From Ziziphus jujuba (Eukaryota > Streptophyta > Magnoliopsida > Rosales > Rhamnaceae): 64,000 bases of DNA. Made by a program: the position numbers and the translations under genes. This document shows positions 35,099 through 47,100 of the stretch, piece by piece (positions within the stretch are counted from its first letter, which is position 1; every line of letters begins with the position of its first letter). The stretch spans positions 23,250,001-23,314,000 of the forward strand of contig NC_083379.1 in the NCBI RefSeq assembly GCF_031755915.1, in the 5' to 3' direction. The notes under the pieces were generated by a model. The model was not told where the DNA came from. It did not search any database and saw only the letters and a program-made list of their open reading frames with translations.

Positions 35099-37994
35099 AA
35101 AAATACAAATGGAATTGCTTATCCCCATCCTAACAGACTCACTCATTTAAAAACAAAAAAAAAAAAAATCAAAATTATTTTATCCTACTCCAAATAAAAA
35201 TGTTTAAAATTTATCAATAAATAATAATAATATTAATATTAATTCACGCATGGATTGGTATATATTAATTTTAGTTTTCTATATCATTTTCTTTTTCAGA
35301 TAAAACTTTTTTGAAATTGATAATATCATTTATAATATGTTAAATATATATTATAAATTAATCCAGCAAATTATTAATTTTATATATAACAAAAAATTAA
35401 TAAAACAATATTTAACACTATTAAACAGTGGTCCACAAGAACGCATGTGGCCATACCTAAGTAATAATAAAAATCAAATTGGTGATTTATGTGAGCGCAT
35501 CTTAATTTGATATCTGATGGTGGATAAGAATCCAAGGTTGAAAAATAAAGGTGTTTTGGGAAATATTTTGTTTCTAAAGGCAATGGTGGACAAAAACCTA
35601 ATGTTTTGGAAGGAAAGAACATTTTTCTTCAAATCGATTTAGAAAGAGGTAGAAATGGTAAAATATAATTGGACAAGTCTTGCATGCTCATGCAAACTCA
35701 CCATGGTGGCATGAATCCCTTATTATATGTCATGGGCTTATGATTACATATATTTTAGATACAAGCCCGCCATAAGGTGGCATGAATCTGGTCCTTTATT
35801 ATATAATTTTTTTAAGGTGTATCGTATCCACCTCCTTTGACCCTTGGCTTAATTGTATTGCACTGTCTTAGGTTTTCCTAAATTGTGAGGATCTCCTTCT
35901 ATTATATGTAACAATACAAAAGCATAATTGTCCATTCAATTTTTTAAAACTACTAACAGCCCATGGGCCCTTGAGATGCATGCTAGATGTAAATCTCATA
36001 AGGTCTTTATGCAATTTATTATTTTTCTTTCTATTAGGAATTAAAATATATATATATATATATATTATCATCGTTAATTCCTAAACTATATAATCAGTAT
36101 CACTTCAGTCCTTAAATTTTTTTTTTTTTGACAACTTCATTTATAAACTAACTTTAACAATTCATCTTAATTTTTAGACTATTTTCCATCAATTTGGAAT
36201 CGTACAACTCACATGTTTTAAACGTGAGCCAATTATGATGGACATTTAACGCTTTTTTCATTATCCCTCTTCCCCTCGTATACACCACCTTTCTTTTGTT
36301 TGCAAATCTAAAAGATAAACTAAAAATAATTATAATATTGTTGAAATTTAAATTTTTTCTTTAATTGAAGAGCAATAGTATGTCTTTATTGTTCAAATTT
36401 TCAATTTACTAATTATAAATGAAATTTAAAATAATATGAAAAAAGAAAAAAATTATCCAAGCATAAATGTCAACTATAATAATATATCAAGATCAACAAT
36501 CAAATTCTAATTAAATTGGCATTTAAATTGTTTTTGTATTTTTTAAATTATATTATTGAAATGGTAATTTTTCATTGATGATAGTTGTTTTGGTAAATTG
36601 AATCATCTCTTTGATATGCATATTGAAATAAAATGGAGTAAAAAAATAATTATGAATTTTTTCATTATATTCAAAATTATTAGATCATAAAAATTGAAAA
36701 TAATATTGTACTTAAGAAAAAAAAAAAAAAACTTTTCGAAAATGACCCCTGATGCAATCTCTTTTATCTGATTTTAAAGCTTTTGGAAATCTTATATATA
36801 GATTAGTGGAGCCTCCAAAATAGATTTTGAGTGTTGGGTTCGTAGTGTTTGGTGGATCTTGAAAGCTGAAGGTGGAGCTCCTTCTTATGTTTTTGATTAT
36901 GAAGATGATTGGATGAGTTCAAAAATCACAAAAATTGAATAAATTAACCAAGATATTACAATATTAGTAGAGGATGATGTGCTATAAGAGAAGAAAGAAG
37001 GGAAAGAGGTGAGAAAAGATCTCAAATGCCCTCGTAATTGTCTCACATGTAAAACTAGTTTAACAATTACAAGTAGATGGAGAAGGGCATAGGGAGCAAT
37101 GATGCATTGTTGATGTTAGTTTGAGAATGAATTTGTCAAAAGAAAAACAAATTTGAGGACAAAAGTAAATTGAATATATAGTTTAGAGATTAATAGTGAT
37201 AATATCCCATAAAAAATTATCTATACATATTTTTATTCTCTCTTTTTCTTTTTCTCTCGCTCTCCTCAAAACTATATTTTTTTTCTATCTTCAATTGGCT
37301 AAAAATTAAGTATTTTACAATATTAGATTATATTAAAAAAATAATAACAACAAAAAAAAGGAAGATATAAAGGAGATAATTTGAATAAGGAAACAAAAAT
37401 ATAAATAATCAATAAATAATTAAAAAATAGAAATTTTAATTCTTTAAATAACTTTTGCAAAAACAATGAAAATTCAATTTTTCTTTCCTCCTTTTTCTTC
37501 TTCCTCCTCCTCCTCCATCCAATTCTCTCCTTCATCCTTTCTCTTCATTTTTCTGATCTCTATATAATGGAGCAGAAGAGCAACATAGACATGTTAACAA
37601 TTCCCTTCTTCATGGTCAAAAAGCTTTCAACAATGGTGACCCAATTGAACTAAGCTAAAGCAAGAGCACAAATCCAATTTTGGAGCTGCAATAATCGCGA
37701 AATTGGCTTCGGAGATCTCTAAAAAGGAGTTCACTGATCCTTAGATGAAGCTGAAACAGGGGCAAAATCGTTTCCCACAATTTTGCAAGACAACATTAGT
37801 TCAAAACGTGAAATCGAGATCCAAAAACGACATGATTCCAACATTGAAATAGGGAGAAGGATTTCAATGATTTTTTGGTCAGAAGTTGATGGTGTGCCGA
37901 CATCGTCTGGTCAATTCGTTGGGTTTGATTTTGCCCTTGATTTGGCTCGATATTGAATCACATTATTGTCTATTTCATCATTGATTCATGGAGG

Positions 37995-38212
37995 CTTCTT
38001 CTTCATCTACTCTCTTCCTGCAATCACCAAAAAAAAAAAAACTTGGAAAGGAAATTCCAACCCATTTTCAAACGTACCAATTTCTCTGCAGATTAATGGC
38101 TACAAATTTTATTTTTTTCCCCTTTGTAATCTGGTAGTGAGAGAAAGAGAAGAAAGAGTGGTGAAGAAAAATTTGGGTGGAGAAGGGACAGTGGGATGCA
38201 CGGAGAGAGATA

Positions 38213-38256
<44 letters not shown>

Positions 38257-38280
38257 AAAAAAAATTGGGGAAATTAGGAA
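37995..38280 (+). repeat. Divergent dispersed repeat, copy 1
   Basis: Similar to 39485-39780. Both share 'attccaacccatttt', 'attaatggc', a 'taatctggtagtgagagaaagag' type block (cut short here), 'aaatttgggtg' and a trailing GA array (38216-38249). Unknown family. Confidence 0.7.
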
Positions 38281-39484
38281 AGAGAAAAGGGTATTGATTA
38301 TTAATTATTTAAAAAAAATTATTATCTATTAATTTAAATTTCATTTAAAATAAATTTAAACTTTTAGTGAAATTTTAATTTAGAATTGTAAATTAAAATA
38401 AAAATATTAATTTGAATTTGTTGACTAAAAAATTTTTATTTGATTATTAATTATTCTTTCTTCATGTTTTCCAAATATATTTTTTCTTCGTAAAAAATGA
38501 GAGAGAATAAATTTTTTTTCTTGTTCACCAGATATGTTTAAATTTTAAATTAAAATTAAAAATATTTTCTTTTTGAAACATAAAGTTAAAATTAAAAAAA
38601 AAAAACTTACTTTTAGCTTATTCACAAAAAAAAAAAATCTTTATTTAAAATATTTTTTTGGAATATTATATTTTTAAGTAGAATTTAAACTTACTTATAT
38701 ATTTTGTTCTTTTGATTATTAGTAGTATTTAAGAAATATTAGTTTATTTATCAATTATGTAATTTGAAAAAATAATGGAAATGACTAATTTTTAAATAAT
38801 ATTATTATATTAATAAATTTATTATATTAAATATTATCAAATAAATTGGTTATTATATAATTTCATTAAAATTGATTTTTAGAAGGTGATTGGAGGGTAA
38901 TTTGGTCATTTCATCTGTCATTTAGGAGAACAAAATGATTGGTACAGGATGGGAGATTCCTACAATTTTTTAAACCTCAAGTGTCTTTAATTTTCTTAAA
39001 CCTTAATAGGTATTAGATTGTATTGTATTATGTAATACAGTATTTGGATGCATTTGGGTTATGATGATATTGGATTATATAATACCTCTTCGTATTTTTT
39101 AATACAGCTCATGGTGTATTACTAATACACTCGATTTCTTTTGTATTATCTAATACAACTTTCCTTCATCTACAACTATTCCACATTTCCTCTCAAAAAC
39201 TACACAGCCGACGTGATGATTTTTTTGAAGAGGGGCCATGAGAAGGTTGAGATCCTCTCTTTGACTGATCTGTCCTCGGTTTCGGCTTGGATCGACGGAC
39301 CTTCTTCCATGCAAACCCTATTGTCCACCCTCTCTCATGGGTGCACACAGAGCCAACCCCATCGCTTCATCCTTTGGAAATTTATCCAGAAACAAATACC
39401 TCCCAAAAGTCAAAATCAATCAAAAAGGAAAAAAAAAATTTCCAATTCAACCACAAAAATTAAGAATACTTTGGAGAGATATTA

Positions 39485-39667
39485 AATGCATCCCTTCATC
39501 TTCTCTCTTCTTGCAATCTAACCAAAAAAAAAAAAAAAATTGAAGAGAAATTCCAACCCATTTTGTTGCAAATTAATGGCCGCCGATTTTATTTTATTTT
39601 TTCCCTCCTTATAATCTGGTAATGAGAGAAAGAGGAGGAAGAATGGTGCAGAGAAATTTGGGTGAAG

Positions 39668-39738
<71 letters not shown>

Positions 39739-39780
39739 GCTGTGAGAGAGAGTAAACGAAATTAGGAAAGAGAAAAATGA
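39485..39780 (+). repeat. Divergent dispersed repeat, copy 2
   Basis: Partner of 37995-38280, about 80% similar by eye, ending in the longer GA array 39673-39737. It lies inside the possible inverted-repeat element, so 37995-38280 may be a fragment of another copy of that element. Confidence 0.7.
39673..39737. repeat. (GA)n microsatellite
   Basis: About 65 bp of uninterrupted GA dinucleotide repeat. Confidence 0.97.
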
Positions 39781-39815
39781 TTTTGATTATTAAACTTGTG
39801 TGTGGTGAATTGGGT

Positions 39816-39819
<4 letters not shown>

Positions 39820-39883
<64 letters not shown>
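39820..39883. repeat. (GT)n microsatellite
   Basis: About 64 bp of uninterrupted GT dinucleotide repeat, 82 bp after the GA array. Confidence 0.97.
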
Positions 39884-39884
<1 letters not shown>

Positions 39885-40740
39885 AAGGTGCATTTGTGGT
39901 GCAAGTGTGTTCTGCGTGTATATATATATGTATATTAAATTGATTATATTGTAATATTTTGTTTTTTCTATATATATATATATAGATATTGTAAAAACTG
40001 TTTTTTATTTTTTGCAATTTAGTAAATTTTAAGCTTTTTGTATAATTTTTTTTTTATTTTTTCTAAACTATATGATACCATTTATTTTTTTAATATTAAA
40101 TTTTGTTATTGTCATAAATTATAATAATATATAAAATGGAAAGAAAAATACATAATATTTTTATAATATTTATTTTACTAATAGTAATAATTTATAAAAT
40201 AATAAATAATTAAAAATAATACAATATAATATACTGTAGTACCAAATGATGTATTATTTTATATAATTCAGCACCAAACATAATATATGTATAATATAAT
40301 ACATTCCAATACAATACAATTTATAACAATACAATCCAATACTGCATCTCAAACATAATGAATACAACATATTTTTTATAGTTTTTATAAAATATATATA
40401 TATATATATAGTATATGAATTACTTGTAATTAAATATGTACATCCACATACGTGCAAACCCATTAGAGCAGGACGATGCAAGTATAATTAGGACTATATA
40501 TGTATGATGAATTTTCTCGACATATATATATATATAAATATATATAAGTTGGAAAATATCATATAATATATCGAAAATAAACCTAAGCAAGTGTGGTCCC
40601 CCGTTCCGTACTCCATCACTGCTGAAAAAAATGCCGCCCTAGAGAGCAGCCAAGACAACCGAGCGGGTACGGTGCCCCATATTCGCATTGTATATAAATC
40701 ACCCTTCGTGAATATAAATCATCCATCCTAAAGCCAAAGG

Positions 40741-40743
40741 AAA

Positions 40744-40780
<37 letters not shown>

Positions 40781-41147
40781 CCTAAAACGAAATTTGTTTC
40801 GTAGTAGCCCATTTTGCGGTTTCTTTTGCATGGCACTGTCGCTCACTGCCTAACTCACACTGCCGGGCTGTGAGCAGTGGCGTTTTCTTCTCTTTTCTAT
40901 AAGAAAACCCCTCCAGGTGGCTTTGCTTTCTTACTTTCTATCTTCCTACTCTTATTCCTATCTATCTATGTATATATGTATATACATAATTCATTTCCAT
41001 TATATATATATATATATATATATAAATATATATGAACGTGTACATATCTATTTACCCCGTTGAGTTAACGCTTTGCCGTTTTTTCTTTTTATCACTCTGA
41101 CGAGAGGGCTTGTTTGTGAAGTTGAACGTTCTAGAAGGTAATCATAT
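40741..41147 (+). promoter_or_regulatory. Likely 5' UTR and core promoter of the LEUNIG-like gene
   Basis: Upstream of ATG 41148 lie a pyrimidine-rich CT stretch (about 40750-40782), typical of plant 5' leaders, a 'ctataagaaa' TATA-like motif near 40898, and an AT dinucleotide run near 41001-41025. Transcript start is not determinable from sequence, and an upstream non-coding exon is possible. Confidence 0.35.
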
Positions 41148-44100
41148 ATGGCTTCGCCTGATGACTGGGATCCTCAGATGATGTAAGTTAGAATTTTTCT
41201 CAATGTGGCTGCTGTACCAATTGCTGTAGATAATTATCGGTGTGCGCTTTGTTTGTTCCCCTTTTTTTTTTTTTTTTTTTTTTTTTAATGCTTAGTTAAT
41301 TGGAATAAGGTTGTTGTTAATTTGGGTGACATAGGCTCGACCTGTATTTGCATGATTATATGGTGAAAAAGAAAATGGATAAAACTGCTGCAATTTTCAA
41401 AGGCGAGGCCAAAGTTCCTGATTGCCAAGTCGGTGCGTACTCTATAATTTGTTTGACATATTATCATTCTATATAATGAGCTGTGTTAGAGTGTATTTAT
41501 GTAAAAGAATATTGAATTTTGGTTTTAATGTAGGTTTATTTGTTCTAACCTTCGATTACAGTTACTGCTCCATTGTTTTTCATTGCATAACTAATCATAC
41601 ACGCTACTAACTTTTTTTTTTCTTTTTTTAGTAATAATCATATACACTACAACTTGGATCATTTTTATATTTCCAATTTTAAACGCGCATTATTTATTAT
41701 TATTGGATTTATTTATTTATTTATTTAATTTTTTTTTTTTTTTTAGTGATTGATTCCCCTGAAGGGTTCTTATATGAATGGTGGTCTGTACTTCATGATG
41801 TTTGGGCCTCTATGCATCCAAAGAATCAGGGAGACAAGGCTGAAGCCTATCTTAATAAGGTGATCTTTTTGCTGAAATTGAAGTTTCTTTTTCTTAATAA
41901 GCCTATCTGTCTTGGCCTCTTGATGATGCTGTGTTTTGGTTGTAAGGTCATGCTACTAAGCAGTTTCTTGCTCAATTTTCAGACTCTGCAAATGAAGGAG
42001 AATGAACAACGAAATAAATATCTGATGGAGTCACATTCAGCAATGAATCAGCAAATTAGGCCCGGAAAATTTCAAATGGATAACAACTGTCGTAAGATGT
42101 TGGGGCAACCAGCTTCTAGTTTGTTGGCTGCAAACATTTATGAGGACGAGCATCATCGAACGGAATCTGCTAGCAAGCTTGATCCCAGTTTGCATTTACT
42201 TGATGTCAACAAAGTGAATCTCTCAAAGTCGGTTGCAACCAGTTCAAGGTACTTCTGCAGTATGTTATATGATTTGGTTCAACATAGATGAAACTAAAAT
42301 GTGGAATTCTATCCCTGTGTCTGCGGTCATTTTACTGTTGGTTTACTTAGTTTATGTATTGAGCATTTCTCATCTTTTTCTTTAACATTCTCCATTCATG
42401 TATCAGCAATCCTCTGGAACATATGTTCAGGATGATTCAACAGCAGGCTATGAGAGTATGTAGTCTTTGAATTAACTTATATTGTTCTCTAATGTACATG
42501 CAAATTGCTTGAATTTTTTAGTAAATAAATAAATTTTGAAAGCAGGACAACAGAATTGGTATCAACTTAGAGAAGTCTGTAGCTATTGATCCTTCACTTT
42601 GTGGACTGCAAAATGCCGTATTCCAAATGACGGGATCTCATGATTCAGGTTTGACTACTTCATACTTCCTGATAGTTATGCATTGTTATTTAGATTTTCC
42701 ACTAACCTGGTTCAATTTTAGTTTTACAGTGCTCAGCATGCATATGTGCATCAAGGAGCTAATTTCTATATGCAGTTTGCTTCTAGTGCTATGTTACTTT
42801 AAATAGGAAAAACACAAGAGTTTCTCCTGAAACTTTAGAAGCTGTATTATAGGAGTCTTTTGTTTCATTTGCTGAATCTTTTAATTGCCAGTACTGCATT
42901 TGGTCTTTTTACCTTCATTCCTGTTACACACTTTTAATACACAAATAGCCAAACTATTTTTTAGTTTCACGATTTTCTCAAAAGCTTTACTGTTAGCAAC
43001 ATTTTTCTGAAAACTCTACTTGCTATTCTTACCAAATGGACAATAAATACAATATGTAGTTAAGGCCTCTGGATTTAATTTGACAGGACTATAAAGCTAA
43101 TAGAGTTATCATTGCAAAATAATGCGTCATTCTTTTTTTTCGTCTTGTACTTCTTTTCGGTTAAGGCATGTGAATTTTTTTCGCAAATTTATGCAGGGAT
43201 GTATAAAGCAGGGATGTATAAAGGAGTCAATCCAGTGCCACTGAATGCATGGCCTCTTCAAGTATGTTATATTTTCTGTCAAACAGTTCAAGCATCATCT
43301 GTAGGTTGTATTTTCATTGTAGAATTATATATCCTGTTAGCATCGATTTAAAGTTCCAATGATTTTTATCTAAAAATTTAAATTGGAAGTTATTAATATT
43401 TTCCTGGAAAGGGAAGCACCAGATCTTAAACAGACAACTGGTTTTGCAGAAATCAACAGCAGAGCTTCAGCAGCCACTTTTGGCTCAACTATTGACAGCA
43501 CCTGAAAAACAAAAATCTGTTGCTGGAAGTTCTACTAATATTCATTGGTCAAATCCGATGCCTCAACAGAGTGAATGTCGGGGAAAGGATAGACAGGTTA
43601 GGGGAAACAATGATTTTAACTTCCAGCTTGAGTTGCAATATGAGTGTCTTGAATGCATAGACATGTATAAGTATACATAAGCAAAGTACCCTTAGACAGC
43701 AGTGAGATGATTAGTACTTCTGTAGTTGTCTGGAAAAAAAATTGGGATTAGGCCTTTATTAGTGGACTTTTGATGTCCATAAATTTGAAGGCCGTTTTGG
43801 AGATACTCCTCATAAATATGAAGGCCATTTTCGTACCAAATGTAAATTTTAATTTTCCCATAAAAAAAAAAAAACGTTGAGTTTAGTTTTCAGATTCCTT
43901 CAAGAATTTTTTTGTTAGACCTGAGTTCATAATTTCTTGTTAATCCTAATCCTCATGAGCAAATGATTGGAATGACTCAGATGATGGTTCCTACGAAACA
44001 AATGGCAGAGCACCAACTTCAATATGATCGGCCACAGAAGCAGAAGATATTAAAGGTTATTGAACCATTTATTTTGCAGAAAAATTTTCCTAATTGCAGA

Positions 44101-47100
44101 AAAGTTCTCCAAACTTCTTCACATTCTTCTGATTTGTAACTGCTGTTATGATATGCTCTTATATAGAATGGCAGAAAGAGGAAGGCAGCATCACATTTAG
44201 AAGCTGGAGAAAATCCTTTTGTAGGTCATTCCCTTGGGCGAATAAGCCATTTGCTAGTAAACACTCTATCTTAGCATTTTTATCTGCTACTTATGAGTTT
44301 GCTCATGGAATCCAACCATAGGACTGTGAGAAAGCTAAGGAGGATGTACCTGTGTTAGACAATGTTGAGTCGTTCTTGTGCCATGATGACGACATTGCCA
44401 AGGATACGAACACACCTTTCAGCATTTTAAAACGTCCTTCCACAGCTTGTAATAAAAATGAGCATCAAGGTAACTCTTTTGGATTTAAAGATAAGAATGC
44501 TTTATGGTTACCATTAACTGTTATTTATGCAATATCTGTGAGTCTGTTTTTCCCAATATGTCAGAATTATAAATTTTATTTTGCATTATGTAAGTATCAT
44601 AAAGAATTTAGCACATAAAAAATTGCTATACTAAATTTCATTCTTTTTTGTTTTCGAAGAGGAATAATAGAGACAATGACACAGACAGAGAGACACAGAG
44701 CCCATTCATGATTTCTCTGCCATCCTCAAATTAACCATTGCTAGTACCCTTTTTCTTACATGATTAAGTTTCAAAATTGTCACTAATACAAAACTGCTGC
44801 TGCTTGAAATCAGTTATTTTTTTTATAAAATAAAGAAATTGAGGCTCATATTTATAGTTGAAAAAATAGAAACACCAATGAAGCCTTTGTCCACGTAAAA
44901 CTATCAGCTATGATGCTATTTCTAAAAGGTGGTAGCTGCAAACATGAAAACTTTGTCATTAGAGTAAATTAATTAGGTTGGGAAATTTTATATTTAGCAT
45001 AATGCACATCACTGCATTAGAATTCTGTGCCTTATAAGCCAACTGATGACAGTTGACTTTGCCTTTCTATTACTTGAAGTAGGTTATTTTAGGTAATACA
45101 TTCAATTCTTATTTTTCTGAAAGATTTGATCAGCAGCAGCTCAAAATCCCTCAACACATATCCAAAAATAATCAATTTGCTTTATAGAATTTGAAAACGT
45201 TGAATATGTTAATATTATTATCTGCCTGTCTGAAAGCAAAATTTTTTGAGTTTTTTAAGATTGCCATATAGTATTTGGAGTCTTACGCGAAAGCCGGCAT
45301 GAGGAAATTAGGCTTGTCTCTTACTAGTACACTTGATGGTTTAATCCTCCAAGTACCAAATTTTCTAGCTGATCTTCCGACAGCAAGTGCTGTACGGACA
45401 TTGTGTACTTAACAATAATCTACCATAGACTCTGCAAAATATTTTCTTATTCTGTTCTTGAAGTAGATTTAGCTTTGTAAACTATGCATAATGTGACAAT
45501 GACAAAATGATGCCTGCAATATTTATGCTAGAAACCATGAAGTTAGTCTTTTTAACAATTTTTATGTTACTGTCTGGTAGGTTTCTCTTTTGAAGAGGTT
45601 GCCTCCCTTCACTTGAGCAAAGCCAAGGTCTTGTGCTGCCATTTTTCATCGGAGGGGAAGTTATTGGCCAGTGCAGGGCATGAAAAGAAGGTGGTTTAAA
45701 ATATCCATCTTTAAATTTTAGTTTAGCTTGTTGTTAATCAGTTATCAAGATCTTTTCATGAGTTCATAGCTGATATCATCATCTACTGACAGGTTTTCGT
45801 TTGGAGTGTGGAAACTTTTGATTTTGTTAATACTTCAGAAGAACATTCTCTTCTCATTACAGATGTCCGATTTGGACCTAGTTCATCTATTTTTGCAACA
45901 TCTTCCTTTGATAGAACAGTGAAAATCTGGGATGCAGCTAGAGTAAGTTTTACCTTCTTGCTCCATTCCAATCTGGACAAAAAATTTTGTTGCAGTTCAG
46001 TTCTATTTTCTTCCTTTTGCATGCAAAGGCTTTTGACATTGAACGCACTATTTCTCATGATAGCTTACAATTTTTATTTTTTATTTTTATATATATACTT
46101 ATATAACTTTTCACAAATTTTTATTATGTTTTCATCTTTTTATGTCGGCATCTCCTTTAATGTATAAAAATATTCCCAGGGAAACACCTGTCCACACTGA
46201 TCTAAGTTGATAATATATTTTGTTCTATTTAAAATGTCGAAAGGCCTCTTTTCACAAATTTAGATTCTATGTATTGAATTTTCGTCATAACCACCAGATT
46301 ATTCGAATATTGAAACATAGAATATCACTAGAATACAATGTATGATTCGCAGTTTTAGAAGTTTCAATTTATTGCTTCCCCTCTCCACTAATTGCTGACA
46401 GTATAAAGGACCTTGAAAGAACATATATCTAATTAGTATTTGGTTTCCATATATACAGACAGGAATACTAGAGGTCTGCTGCTCAAGTTATCCACGTAAT
46501 CTGGATATAAATTTGGCATTGCAGGCAAACTGATGTAGGATAGTAGAGAAGAGAAGGAAAAGAAGAATGATATTAGGATATTGTAGTATGGGACACACAA
46601 TTACAGCTGAAATAAAAATTATAAAAATGAGAAATTTGTGTGAAAAATACCTAAATAAAAAACATACAAAATATTAATAGGCAATTATAGAAATATTTTA
46701 TTATAGCAAAAGAATATAATAATTTCTCTTTAAAATAAGAAGAGCACAATTGATAATATCCTCTTTCTTATAATAGGAGAAAACACATATTCTCTCTTAA
46801 AAAAAAAAACACAAGTACTTAGGAGAAACTCTTTTAAAATTCTCTCTCTAATACTCTCCTTCTTTCTCTCTATTTCTAAGTATTTTTTTTTTTTTCAAAG
46901 AGATAGGATGGGATTACAAGAGAATGGAATGGAACTGCAAAGTATGGAGATGTATAATGGCCAGAAAAGTGGCTTTATCACCACATATCTCCCACCTAAG
47001 TCACTTTTGCTGTAACCCTTCTATCATTTATATTTGCTATTTTATTCCCATGCTTCCCATGCTTTTGCTAGGCCAATAGAGGATCTCAACACATAAACTT

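Larger units (their letters stand above)
39011..40341. mobile_element. Possible inverted-repeat DNA element
   Basis: Left end 'tattagattgtattgta' (39011) and right end 'acaatacaatccaata' (40326-40341) are imperfect inverted repeats, followed inward by more TAATAC / GTATTA motifs on both sides. About 1.33 kb; a flanking TA on each side may be the target duplication. No transposase is visible. It contains the GA and GT arrays and copy 2 of the divergent repeat. The AT-rich context makes chance similarity possible. Confidence 0.4.
34286..40740. other. 6.4 kb gene-free AT-rich spacer
   Basis: No credible gene. Short ORFs here are chance frames or encode dipeptide runs from microsatellites. It holds (CA)n(CT)n at 34587-34660, (AT)n near 35065-35090 and 36047-36064, (GA)n at 38216-38249 and 39673-39737, and (GT)n at 39820-39883. 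It also holds a divergent repeat pair (37995-38280 and 39485-39780) and a possible inverted-repeat element (39011-40341). Confidence 0.6.

Noticed and set aside
35380..35622. 80-codon minus ORF as a small gene
   Set aside because: No homology-like motifs, no splice or promoter context, and composition typical of chance ORFs in AT-rich DNA.
39518..40017. ORFs encoding long His-Thr or Ser-Leu runs (also 34506-34765)
   Set aside because: They are translations of GT, CA, CT and GA microsatellites.
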